The notes below the pieces were generated by a model. The model was not told the DNA's origin. It saw nothing but the letters and a program-made list of their open reading frames with translations, and did no database searches. Positions 9,122-17,007 of a DNA stretch of 64,000 nt are shown here, piece by piece; position 1 is the stretch's first letter, and every line of letters begins with the position of its first letter. The stretch lies in contig NZ_LZSX01000088.1 in the NCBI RefSeq assembly GCF_001665835.1, positions 155,178-219,177 on the forward strand, given 5' to 3'. The position numbers and the translations under genes were made by a program. This DNA is from Mycobacterium colombiense. Its GTDB lineage: Bacteria > Actinomycetota > Actinomycetes > Mycobacteriales > Mycobacteriaceae.

Positions 9122-9162
9122 ATCGCCAGGGTTCTCGAGTTCGGTCGGCGCCCGCATCCCAC

Positions 9163-10155
9163 TTACTCCGCTGATTGCCTGGCAATGGAATCCAATAGGG
9201 GACAGTGTGGTTGGCTCAGCCAGCGCTGGGCATCGAGTGCGGCCGCGCATCCGCTGGCTGCGGCAGTGACTGCTTGGCGGTAGCGGCGGTCGGTCAGGTC
9301 GCCGGCGGCGAATACGCCCTCCAGGGAGGTAGAGGTCGTATCGCCATTGGTCACGATGTGGCCACCGGCATCGAGGTCGACGAGTCCGATCAAGAGACCC
9401 GAGCACGGTTTCTGGCCGACAGCGACGAAGACGGCTGCGAGCGCGATGGTGGAATCGCAATCGTTGCGCGTGTCGCGTATGCGCAGCCCGGTGACATGTT
9501 GGGCGCCGTGTACGGCCAGCACTTCGGTGTTTGTCAGGATCGCGACGTTGGGATGTGCACGCAGGCGATCAACGGCGATGGCTGATGCCCGTAGTCGGGG
9601 GCGATGGTGGATGAGGGTGACGCGGCGGGCCAGCGGCACAAGGTGAAGCGCCTCTTCAACGGCACCGTCGCCGCCGCCGATGACGGCGACGTCACGACCG
9701 GCGAACTGTGCGCCGTCGCGTTTCGCGCTGGTGCTCACGCCGCGGCCGAGGAGCTCGCGTTCGCCCGCCACGTTGAGGGGCCGGCCCGCTGAGCCCATCG
9801 CGAGAATGATTGCGCGGCCGTGGTATTGGGTATCGCGCACGCCGACCGTCTTGAGCGCGCCGGCGAGATCGAATCTGTCGACGTAGCAGGGGTGGAGCTC
9901 GGCGCCGAACTGCTGAGCTTGCCGTCGCATCGCGGCCGCCAGCGCGGGACCCGCGACGAATGGTGCGACACCGGGGTAGTTGTCTACCTGCCCGGCAGCC
10001 AAGAGCGCACCGCCGGGCTGGTGGCCTTCGATGACCAGGGTGTCCAGTCCGGCCCGAGCCGAATAGATCGCCGCGGTGTATCCGGCTGGACCTGACCCGA
10101 CAACGATGACATCACGAATCCGGTTTGTGTCGGCGTCAATCGGCGTGGGCCCGGT
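9163..10155 (-). pseudogene. Thioredoxin reductase-like gene lacking a start codon and the CxxC
   Basis: The open frame encodes a thioredoxin-reductase fold: DVIVVGSGPAGYTAAIYSAR and AAGQVDNYPG at the N-terminus, DVAVIGGGDGAVEEALHL in the middle and GVFAAGDLTDRRYRQAV at the end. The active-site CATC is replaced by SAKR (STSAKRDGAQF). Upstream of the FAD fold there is no in-frame ATG, GTG or TTG before the TAG at 10156-10158; only an ATT at 10140 is available. A TTG at 10002 exists but would delete the FAD motif. A remnant of a DUF417 gene abuts the 5' end. Most likely a decayed gene, or a CxxC-less reductase using a rare start. Confidence 0.65.
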
Positions 10156-10164
10156 CTAGAGCGT

Positions 10165-10283
10165 CGTGCGTCAAAGCGTGCCTGCCTCCGGTGTTGTAGA
10201 GGTTGGGCCGGTCCCAGCAATCGACCGAACGCACTGGCCGACATGATGTGATAGACCCAGCTCAAAAACGTGCTGTGGGCCAT
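10165..10283 (-). pseudogene. DUF417 (YkgB/RclC-like) gene remnant
   Basis: About 30 codons (TFLSWVYHIMSASAFGRLLG) resemble the segment PFLGWVYENMSIDAFGRLNG of the intact DUF417 gene at 11591-12118 at both protein and DNA level. After that the frame runs into unrelated sequence and the 5' end of the thioredoxin-reductase-like gene. It is a fragment left by recombination. Confidence 0.7.
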
Positions 10284-10299
10284 GCGGTGTACGCGTCTT

Positions 10300-11538
10300 C
10301 TATTCTGCGCCAGTGTTTTCCAAAACCACTGCTACTGCCTGACCAGAGCCGATACAGACCCCAATCACCCCATAATGGGCGGCTCTTTCACGCAATTCGG
10401 TCGCCAGCGTCAACAAATAGCGAGTTCCCGTAGCCCCGAAGGGATGTCCGATCGCGACGGCGCCACCATTGGGTGTCAGCTTGTCATCGGGCACCACGAA
10501 ACCGTCGAGCTGGTTCGGCAATTCCCGTAGCACGCCTAGCGCCTGGGCGCTGAATGCCTCGTGCACCTCCCACACGTCGATCTGCTCGGGGCTGAGTCCT
10601 GCCCGGCGGATCGCGGCCGGGATCGCCCATGCAGGGGCCACGCCCATAATGAGGGGGTCGATGCCATAGACCGCACTCGATACCACTCGGGCTAACGGCT
10701 GGATGCCGAGCTCGCTGGCTCGCTCCCCGGAAGCGATGACTACGGCACTGGCACCATCACTTAAAGGCGAGGAGTTGGCCGCCGTCATTTGAGTCGTTCC
10801 GGGCTGGGCCGGTAAAGCCGCCAGCGCCTCGGCGGTGGTGTCATCGCGGATGAACTCGTCATGTTCTGCCAGCCTGGCAGGTGTCTTTTTTGTCGCCGGA
10901 ATCGGCACGGGCATAATCTCTTTGGCTAGCCGACCTCGATCACGCGCAGACTTAGCATGTTGCTGGGACCGGAGTGCGAAAGCATCGATCTCTTCACGGT
11001 CCAGTGAGTAGCGGTCGGCAACATTTTGCGCGGTCTCGATCATGCTGATGTAAGCGTTGCGGGCCAACAGAACCGGGTTGGGCGGTCCTCCAGCGCCGCT
11101 CCACATGGTGTCGAGCATGAGGACCGGACCCCGGGGACTGAAAGCGGCGTCGCCCTTCATCAGCGCCCACCCCGATCGCGACATCGACTCGACTCCACAG
11201 GCGATACCCAGGCCGAGGTCGCCGGCTTTGATCGCGTGGCTAATGGTCACCGCCGCGGTTAGTGATGATCCGCAAAATCTGTTCACGGTGGCCCCGGCCG
11301 CGGTGTCAGGAAATCCGGCAGCCAATGCCGCCCAGCGGGCGACATCGCCCATGCCCTCGTGAGCGGGGTTCACGCAACCCGCCAGGATGTCTTCCACGGC
11401 ACCAAGCGGCACACCGAGCCGGTCACACGCGCCCTTCATCGTCATACCCAGCAAGTCATCGGCCCGAATACCCGACAGTGGGCCGCCATAGCGGGTGAAC
11501 GGGGTTCGTACGCCACCCAAAACATAAGCCTCAGTCAT
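10300..11538 (-). CDS. Acetyl-CoA acetyltransferase (thiolase)
   Basis: A thiolase of 412 residues with the nucleophilic cysteine in VNRFCGSSLTAAV, the histidine motifs WEVHEAFSAQALG and IGHPFGATGTRYL, and the second catalytic cysteine in GVCIGSGQAVAV (SG instead of the common GG). It condenses or cleaves 3-ketoacyl-CoA. ATG 11538 with AAAAGGGTGGCG before it is preferred; GTG 11544 is two codons upstream. The nearest partner on the strand is the DUF417 gene 52 bases upstream, so both may share the operator at 12264. Confidence 0.93.
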   Translation of the reverse strand: MTEAYVLGGVRTPFTRYGGPLSGIRADDLLGMTMKGACDRLGVPLGAVEDILAGCVNPAHEGMGDVARWAALAAGFPDTAAGATVNRFCGSSLTAAVTISHAIKAGDLGLGIACGVESMSRSGWALMKGDAAFSPRGPVLMLDTMWSGAGGPPNPVLLARNAYISMIETAQNVADRYSLDREEIDAFALRSQQHAKSARDRGRLAKEIMPVPIPATKKTPARLAEHDEFIRDDTTAEALAALPAQPGTTQMTAANSSPLSDGASAVVIASGERASELGIQPLARVVSSAVYGIDPLIMGVAPAWAIPAAIRRAGLSPEQIDVWEVHEAFSAQALGVLRELPNQLDGFVVPDDKLTPNGGAVAIGHPFGATGTRYLLTLATELRERAAHYGVIGVCIGSGQAVAVVLENTGAE

Positions 11539-11590
11539 CGCCACCCTTTTCCGAATGCATCGGGTCGACTCCTCGCCGCGCGCGACTTCA

Positions 11591-12118
11591 TCAGCGCGAT
11601 GTGTCAGTCCGTTTGGCGAGCGTCGCCTGTCTGCGGGTTGCGTCGATCGCGTCCGCCAGCAGCCACAGCGCTAAGCCGATAAGCGCAATGTCCTTCATCA
11701 AGAACTCCCCGTCGGCGGATAAAACGGGGAAGCCACCAGCAGACGCCTCGCCGACCCCGGGGGTCGTGATCATGAAACTCAACGTGGTCACGAAGAACAG
11801 CGAGGCGAATATGCCGCCCACCACGGAAGCCTTGGGAAACCATGGCTTGACCGCCAGCAGTGCTGCGGTGATCAATTCTATTGATCCGTTCAATCGACCA
11901 AAGGCATCGATGGACATGTTCTCGTAGACCCAACCCAAGAAGGGGCTGTTGGCCACCCAATGCGAAATACCGTGGGATTCATAGTGAGTAAACTTCATGG
12001 CACCGAACCAGGCCAGGACTATAACCAGACCATAGCGTGCGACAAGAGGCGCAATGTCGGTCGTTCGAGACTTTCCTGGCCCATCGGTGATCACGGCGGT
12101 GGCCTCACTCTGTGACAT
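11591..12118 (-). CDS. DUF417 (YkgB/RclC-like) membrane protein
   Basis: A 175-residue inner-membrane protein with four hydrophobic segments (ARYGLVIVLAWFGAMKFT, LITAALLAVKPWF, VVGGIFASLFFVTTLSFM, DIALIGLALWLLAD) and the family motifs MKFTHYESHGISHWVANSPF and GWVYENMSIDAFGR. DUF417 includes RclC of the reactive-chlorine resistance operon, so a role in oxidant tolerance is plausible but inferred. A composite operator lies 146 bases upstream. Confidence 0.87.
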   Translation of the reverse strand: MSQSEATAVITDGPGKSRTTDIAPLVARYGLVIVLAWFGAMKFTHYESHGISHWVANSPFLGWVYENMSIDAFGRLNGSIELITAALLAVKPWFPKASVVGGIFASLFFVTTLSFMITTPGVGEASAGGFPVLSADGEFLMKDIALIGLALWLLADAIDATRRQATLAKRTDTSR

Positions 12119-12263
12119 GTGGTCTCCGTTCTGTGTGTATGTGCTTCACCGCGTGGCTGCTGCCGGACTCGGCGCGGCGTTCGTTGGCGGCGCAGTTGAT
12201 CGACACGGTGATTCAGGCGGTTTCGGTTGCCGCTGAGGTCAGCGACCACTATCTCTGCGCCGA

Positions 12264-12305
12264 GGGTGAGTTGTCCTCATCCTCCGGTGCAATTCACCCG
12301 GGTGA
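12264..12305 (-). promoter_or_regulatory. Composite operator, copy 4 (DUF417 gene)
   Basis: On the minus strand TCACCCGGGTGA, 23 bases, CTCACCC, all exact. An ATG at 12280 opens MRTTHPRRRDSGR, where the His-Pro codons have the usual offset although the ATG is one codon further upstream than in most copies. It explains the 331-base gap 12119-12449, in which I see no further gene. Confidence 0.78.
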
Positions 12306-12449
12306 GAGGGCGATATGCCGTTGTCGGCAGCGTCGTTCGGCCCTGGAGGTGACACCTCCTGGTCACCACGTATCGCGTCGGAATCGTCTGTTAGTCAGAC
12401 AGCGACGCCGACCGGCAACGGGTGCGCTACGACGCCCTTCCGTCCGGGT

Positions 12450-13208
12450 TCATCCCGCGCACGCCGGCTCCGGTAGGTCCAGGTCGGCCTTCGTCAGACG
12501 GTAGACCTGTAGCGTGAGGTTGTAGTACTTGTCGGTCTCGCCGACCCATTCCATTCCCACCCGTCGGGCGGTGGCCACACCACGGCGATTGTCCGGTCGC
12601 ACGACTGCGAAGACCTCACTGACACCGATGTTTTCGAATGCCCGATGGGCGACCGCGTGACCCGCTTCCGCGCCGTACCCGTAGCCCCAGGCCTTCGGAG
12701 ACAGCTGCCACCCGATTTCTAGATCCGTGCCGCCCGGCGGCAATGGAAGCAGGGCCACGCCCCCGATCACCTCGCCGGAGTCTCTGGCGGTGATCGCCCA
12801 TCGGCCCAACGGCAGCCCGGTCGGGTCGCTTTCGGCGATCCACGCCGCCAGTACGCGTCGCATTTCGACCCCATCGACGATGGGGGACAAAGCCGGACAG
12901 AGCCAACGCGTCACTTCGGGCGCACCGTAGATGCCATGTGCGGCGAGATCGTCATCGAGCCGCCATGGCCGCAACGCCAGCCGGGGGGTGCTGATGCGCC
13001 GCGTGTCGGCGTCCCATTCAACGTGACGATGCTCAACCATTCGGCTCCTAGCGTTGTCTGCGCCCAGTGGGTGTGGCACCCAAAAGTCATCGACGTCTTC
13101 TGCACCGATCAGCCAGTGCTCATTGCCTGCCGGTGGGTTTGGTGTTTCGCCCCTGATGGCGGCGATGGCTTCCACGTGTCCGCGAACGTCCTTGCTGACG
13201 TTACTCAT
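12450..13208 (-). CDS. GNAT acetyltransferase with an RraA-derived N-terminal tail
   Basis: From about residue 57 this is a RimJ/RimL-type GNAT acetyltransferase (ISTPRLALRPWRLDDDLAAH, EVIGGVALLPLPPGGTDLEI, PKAWGYGYGAEAGHAVAHRA, RPDNRRGVATARRVGMEWVG). ATG 13208 has a strong ribosome site (CAGGGAGCGCC) and gives 252 residues, but the first ~30 residues (HVEAIAAIRGETPNPPAGNE) copy the C-terminus of the RraA-like protein at 7289-7939. An internal ATG at 13040 would give the bare GNAT domain. The gene therefore looks like an acetyltransferase placed behind the end of a deleted RraA gene. Confidence 0.8.
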   Translation of the reverse strand: MSNVSKDVRGHVEAIAAIRGETPNPPAGNEHWLIGAEDVDDFWVPHPLGADNARSRMVEHRHVEWDADTRRISTPRLALRPWRLDDDLAAHGIYGAPEVTRWLCPALSPIVDGVEMRRVLAAWIAESDPTGLPLGRWAITARDSGEVIGGVALLPLPPGGTDLEIGWQLSPKAWGYGYGAEAGHAVAHRAFENIGVSEVFAVVRPDNRRGVATARRVGMEWVGETDKYYNLTLQVYRLTKADLDLPEPACAG

Positions 13209-13307
13209 TGGCGCTCCCTGTAGTGGTCCGGCTCGCGGTTGTCCCGTGAAGGACTGCCTTGTAATCACACGTCCTCCGTTATTGGGTTCTTCGCAGGGGC
13301 GATGCTT

Positions 13308-13409
13308 TCACCCGCCCCGGGGCGCAACCGCGTTGATCCGTAACTCATGCCCGGCAGGTCGATGGCAAGCAATGTTCTGAGCATGACCCGAATCCGATTC
13401 AGCTGTCAT
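13308..13409 (-). pseudogene. SDR gene remnant inside a leader ORF
   Basis: A 33-codon ORF starting at the ATG of composite operator copy 5. Its second half (QNIACHRPAGHELRINAVAP) matches the C-terminal part of SDR enzymes, compare HNLAIELAGHQIRVNAVAP in the intact SDR at 46544. The catalytic part is missing. It shows that an SDR gene formerly followed this operator. Confidence 0.6.
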
Positions 13410-13436
13410 CACCCTCACCACCATTCACCCGGGTGA
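13401..13436 (-). promoter_or_regulatory. Composite operator, copy 5 (acetyltransferase/SDR remnant)
   Basis: Exact TCACCCGGGTGA palindrome at 13425-13436 and GGGTGATGAC inside; the distal CTCACCC arm is replaced by CTGAATC and the spacing is 22. It is about 195 bases upstream of the acetyltransferase ATG. Confidence 0.68.
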
Positions 13437-13438
13437 GG

Positions 13439-13894
13439 TCACCAGAGGCGCCATCCCTCACCGGCGCTAGTGTCTTCGTCGACGACGACATGCATGGCGG
13501 CCTCCTCAGCCGAGGCGGCGCCGCCATCAATGCCGATGTCGTGGGCGAGGTAATCCGTACCTGGATCCGTGGGGTCGATGTCGACGGCGACGAGCCGACC
13601 CGCGCGCATGCCGCCGACCTGGTCGTCGATTGGCTCGCCATCGCTATCGGCGCTGTCACCGATCCCGTCGCCGTCCCACTGGTCGGTCACGTCGGGCACC
13701 TCACGGGCCAGTCGTCGCGCCAGACTTTCATGCGTATGCGCTTCCCTCGCAGTGAGACCCCAGGCCCGCAATTCCCGCGGACTTTCCGGGGGTGAGTAGC
13801 CTTCGTCCAGGTCGATGCCAGTCTGTTCTGAGTCCAGGCTTTCCTCTGGTTCGAGCAGATGGGCCTGCACATCATCGAATTCGGAAATCCCCAT
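13439..13894 (-). CDS. DUF5709 family acidic protein
   Basis: A 151-residue acidic protein with the DUF5709 pattern (LEPEESLDSEQTG, DEGYSPPESPRELRAWGLTA, LARRLAREVPDVTDQW). No membrane segment or signal is seen; function unknown, though the family is common near actinobacterial stress genes. ATG 13894 follows AAAGGGAGACGG. The operator-embedded ATG at 14011 is in the same frame and would add a 39-residue MTTHPTEAALAAQQ extension. A shorter related protein is at 48057. Confidence 0.82.
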   Translation of the reverse strand: MGISEFDDVQAHLLEPEESLDSEQTGIDLDEGYSPPESPRELRAWGLTAREAHTHESLARRLAREVPDVTDQWDGDGIGDSADSDGEPIDDQVGGMRAGRLVAVDIDPTDPGTDYLAHDIGIDGGAASAEEAAMHVVVDEDTSAGEGWRLW

Positions 13895-13997
13895 CGCGCC
13901 GTCTCCCTTTCGTAACTGCAAGGTTTTATTCGGCCTGCCAGCCTGCCTTCGTGCTGCTACAACCGCACGCTGCTGCGCAGCTAAGGCTGCCTCCGTT

Positions 13998-14039
13998 GGG
14001 TGAGTCGTCATCGCCCCGATCGTCTGTTCGCCCGGGTGA
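13998..14039 (-). promoter_or_regulatory. Composite operator, copy 6 (DUF5709 gene)
   Basis: On the minus strand TCACCCGGGCGA, 23 bases, CTCACCC; GGGCGATGACGACTCACCC forms the second inverted repeat with one mismatch. The element is about 105-145 bases upstream of the DUF5709 ATG. Confidence 0.72.
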
Positions 14040-14120
14040 TCAATGGAAGGCATTCTCAGACACGATGATTCGTGACGGGTAACACCTGGCAAGGGTGCCG
14101 ACAGCCACGAGGCATGCGAA

Positions 14121-16544
14121 CTACAAAAGGCCGAGTTCTCGCGCCCGGCTCACCGCCGCGCCACGGTGCTCAACGCGGAGCTTGCGGTACACGGCGCGCT
14201 GGTGGGTCTTCACCGTATTGAGCGAGACGTAGAGCCGCTCACCGATTTCACGTCGCGACAACCGGGTGGCGAGCAGGCGAAGAACCTCAAGCTCCTTGGG
14301 GGTCAGTTCCTCACCGACCAAGCAACTCTCGTTGCGCGAACTCGCCGCGACGCCTGCGCTCCGCTGCGCCGCAGCGAGGAGCGTCGGGGCGATGCCGGCA
14401 TCGGCGCAACCGCGTACCAGCGTCGCGACCTCTGCGAGACTCGCCTTTGCGTTCTCGTGGTCGCCGAGGTCCTCGAAGATCTCCGCTCTGACCAACAGCG
14501 TTTTGGCCACCTCGAGGATTGCTCCACCTTGGCGCGCCGACATGACGGCCATGTCGGCGGCAGACGCCGCTGCGTTCGTGTCACCGCGCATACGGAGGAC
14601 TTTGGCCGTGGTAAGCGAGACCATCACGTCCACGAGGTGTTCCGCATCCGCGAGATCCCGGGAGCTGCCGGAAGCCCGGCGGATTTGACGTTCGGCGTCT
14701 GCGAGCTGGCCATGCTCGGCCGAAATCAGCGCCAGATGGCCTAACGCGTAGATGCGGGCGCGACGATCGTCCACCTTTTCGGCCAGCTCTACGGCGCGCC
14801 GGAAGGCGGCTTGCGCCTCGGCGGTGTTGCCCGAAAAGTACAGTGCGGAACCATAGATGCAGTAGGCGCTGGATCGGCCGAGCGGCGCTTCGCCGAGATC
14901 GAGGGTGATTGCCCGGCGCGCTGTCTCAAGCGCCCCGGCGACGTCAGCCGTCTTGAACGAGTGAATTGCGCGCAACACGACGACTTGAGCGCTGATAGCG
15001 CGACCCTCTGCGGTGTCGGTCTCGGATCGGGCCTCGACTGCCTCGATCCACTCGGCGGTGTCATCGAGTTGACCGACGCTTAAGGTGATCCAGGCCCGGG
15101 CCACGCTCAGCCGCGGATCCTGTAAAACGGTCTCCTCGGGAAGCAGATCGAGATAGCCGGAGATGGTGGATACGCCGCCCCCGTTGAATTCGTCGACCCA
15201 GTCCGCGGCGATCAGATCAGCACTGCGCGCGATGTCACCGGCAGCGAGCAGGTGACGCACCGCCTCATCGATGAGCCCCTCGGCCTCGAACCACGTCGCG
15301 GCTCGTCGGTGCAGGTCGGCGACGAGATCGGGCTCGGTGCGGCGCAGCTCGGTGCGCAGCAACTCTCCGAATAGCTGGTGATAGCGATACCAGTGACGCG
15401 ACGTGTCCAGTGGTACCACAAACAGGTTTTCGCGCTCTATCTTCTGCAAGACCGAGGTCGAGCCGGACGTTTGCAGCACCGCGTCGCACAGCGCACCGCA
15501 TAGTCGTCCCAAGACCGACGTATGTAGCAGGAAGCTGCGCAGCTGCGGTGGCTGACCGTCGAGCACCTCGGCCATCAAGTAATCAACGATATGACGGTTA
15601 TCGCCTGCGAACGTCCTGATGAACGTGGCGGTATCAGCACGCCCGGCAAGCGAGAGGGCGGCAAGGTAGAGGCCGGCAACCCACCCTTCAGTGCGTCGGT
15701 GCAACAGTTGAATGTCCTTGGGGGCCAAGCCCAGCCCGAGTACATCGTTCAGCAGATGGTCCGCTTCAATCGGCCCGAAACGTAAATCCTCGGTTCGCAC
15801 TTCGGCAAGCTCGCCGCTGGCCCTCAGCCGAGCTAACGGCAACATCGGATCGGAGCGGGTGGCCAACACCAGGTGAAGACTCGCCGGCATCCGGCTGATA
15901 AAGAACGCAAGCTGCTCATGCACCGCTCGACCTACCACCAGATGATAGTCATCAAGAATGAGCACGACCGGACTAGCGATTGTGTCCAGATCATTCAGCA
16001 GGGTAGGCAGAACGACCTGCACTGGGTCGGCACCCATCGCCAGGAGTTCGACCGCGCGAATCCCCGTCCCGGGACTGACCCTCTGCAGCGCGGCGACCAC
16101 GTACATCCAAAACCACACCGGGTCGTGGTCGGAGGAGTCAAGCGACAGCCAGGCGAACCGCTCGTCCTCGCCCGCGCCCAAAGCCCACTGCGCCAGCAAT
16201 GTCGTCTTGCCCCAGCCTGCCGGCGCACTCAGTAGGGTCAGCTTGCGGCGGCGTCCCGCCGATAGTGCGTCCAGCAGGGCGGCCCGGTGAACGAGCTGCG
16301 CGCCGATGGCAGGGACGTGCAACTTGGTGGCGAGCAGAACTGCTCGCGCAGCGGCTTCTCCGACGCCGTTGTCGCTGCGCCCAGCTGAGCCGTTCATGTC
16401 CGAACTCCGCGAATTTGTTGAATCCAGCAGCCGGGCGGGAAAAGTCGGCCTTGACGCGTCCTGGGTGGACGCCGCCATCTCAGCATCCCAGCTTAAGGGC
16501 TCAATGATTGTCTCGTGAGCCGCGCTCACGCTGTGCCCGCTCAC
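14121..16544 (-). CDS. MalT-like LuxR-family ATPase transcription regulator
   Basis: An 807-residue STAND-type regulator. Walker A is LTLLSAPAGWGKTTLLAQWA near residue 107, Walker B is VVLILDDYHLV, a long helical repeat region follows, and the LuxR helix-turn-helix is at the end (LTPKELEVLRLLATRLSRRE then ERLYVSLNTVKTHQRAVYRK). GTG 16544 is preceded by AAGAGGAGAAATAC. Two CGTCTCA palindromes lie about 70-110 bases upstream, the same arrangement as before the GAF/Fis regulator at 28546, so that activator may control this gene. The inducer is unknown. Confidence 0.92.
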   Translation of the reverse strand: MSGHSVSAAHETIIEPLSWDAEMAASTQDASRPTFPARLLDSTNSRSSDMNGSAGRSDNGVGEAAARAVLLATKLHVPAIGAQLVHRAALLDALSAGRRRKLTLLSAPAGWGKTTLLAQWALGAGEDERFAWLSLDSSDHDPVWFWMYVVAALQRVSPGTGIRAVELLAMGADPVQVVLPTLLNDLDTIASPVVLILDDYHLVVGRAVHEQLAFFISRMPASLHLVLATRSDPMLPLARLRASGELAEVRTEDLRFGPIEADHLLNDVLGLGLAPKDIQLLHRRTEGWVAGLYLAALSLAGRADTATFIRTFAGDNRHIVDYLMAEVLDGQPPQLRSFLLHTSVLGRLCGALCDAVLQTSGSTSVLQKIERENLFVVPLDTSRHWYRYHQLFGELLRTELRRTEPDLVADLHRRAATWFEAEGLIDEAVRHLLAAGDIARSADLIAADWVDEFNGGGVSTISGYLDLLPEETVLQDPRLSVARAWITLSVGQLDDTAEWIEAVEARSETDTAEGRAISAQVVVLRAIHSFKTADVAGALETARRAITLDLGEAPLGRSSAYCIYGSALYFSGNTAEAQAAFRRAVELAEKVDDRRARIYALGHLALISAEHGQLADAERQIRRASGSSRDLADAEHLVDVMVSLTTAKVLRMRGDTNAAASAADMAVMSARQGGAILEVAKTLLVRAEIFEDLGDHENAKASLAEVATLVRGCADAGIAPTLLAAAQRSAGVAASSRNESCLVGEELTPKELEVLRLLATRLSRREIGERLYVSLNTVKTHQRAVYRKLRVEHRGAAVSRARELGLL

Positions 16545-16611
16545 CGTATTTCTCCTCTTGTGCGTCGATGTATTGGCTCGTGCGACTTATGACACCGCCG
16601 CGGGCAGAGAG

Positions 16612-16692
16612 TTAGCGTCTCAACATGAGGTGAATGAGCGTCTCAAAGTGAGACGCCGTGCGGGTGGCGACCCGTCGTCTGGGCGTACTCAT
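16612..16692 (-). CDS. Second small ORF of membrane-peptide cassette A
   Basis: A 26-residue basic ORF (MSTPRRRVATRTASHFETLI...) whose ATG overlaps the stop of the membrane peptide (ATGA), as in cassettes B and C. It weakly matches the start of the 64-residue protein of cassette C. The paired CGTCTCA sites lie within its coding sequence, so it may be a remnant. Confidence 0.4.
   Translation of the reverse strand: MSTPRRRVATRTASHFETLIHLMLRR
16616..16655. promoter_or_regulatory. Paired CGTCTCA/TGAGACG operator before the MalT-like gene
   Basis: CGTCTCAACATGAG at 16616-16629 and the full palindrome CGTCTCAAAGTGAGACG at 16639-16655, starts 23 bases apart. The same pair with starts 24 bases apart occurs at 28451-28491. 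Two sites about two helical turns apart suit binding by a dimeric or oligomeric activator. Confidence 0.75.
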
Positions 16693-16775
16693 GGTCGTCG
16701 GTTCGCCAACGCGTACCCACCGACGCCGAACACCAGCGGCATCATCATCAACATTCCCAACACTGCGTTCATCAT
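16689..16775 (-). CDS. 28-residue hydrophobic membrane peptide, cassette A
   Basis: A single-membrane-span peptide with NAVLGMLMMMPLVFGVGGY as its core and a basic end (NRRP). GAGAAAACG precedes the two adjacent ATG codons. It aligns with cassettes B and C as NA-x-LGML-x-M-x-P...GY...R. Its stop overlaps the next small ORF, which lies upstream of the MalT-like regulator. Family not recognised; the recurrence with conserved frame, ribosome site and overlap argues that it is real. Confidence 0.6.
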   Translation of the reverse strand: MMNAVLGMLMMMPLVFGVGGYALANRRP

Positions 16776-16847
16776 CGTTTTCTCAATTCGTCTGTGTCGT
16801 TGGCAATTCAGGCTCAATGACTACGTTGGCAGCGCGGGTACCGCCTC

Positions 16848-16875
16848 ACCATCGCCCAACGGGTGATCTTTAGGG
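16848..16875 (-). promoter_or_regulatory. Conserved upstream element of peptide cassette A
   Basis: On the minus strand CCCTAAAGATCACCCGTTGG then GCGATGGT; the same 28-base pattern CCCTAAA..ATCA.CC...GGGCGATGGT precedes cassettes B and C. It lies about 75 bases upstream of the peptide ATG. The rest of the gap 16876-17007 shows no gene. Confidence 0.55.
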
Positions 16876-17007
16876 CTGGGTCGGTGTATACCTAGTGGCC
16901 TTGATATTCGGCGCACCGGTCAACTCGAGCGCCGCATGAGTTGCGTCGAAGACATGCGTAACCGCCTGCGAAGATTCCGAGTAAAACGGAGGCTCTGGCT
17001 AGCCGGG

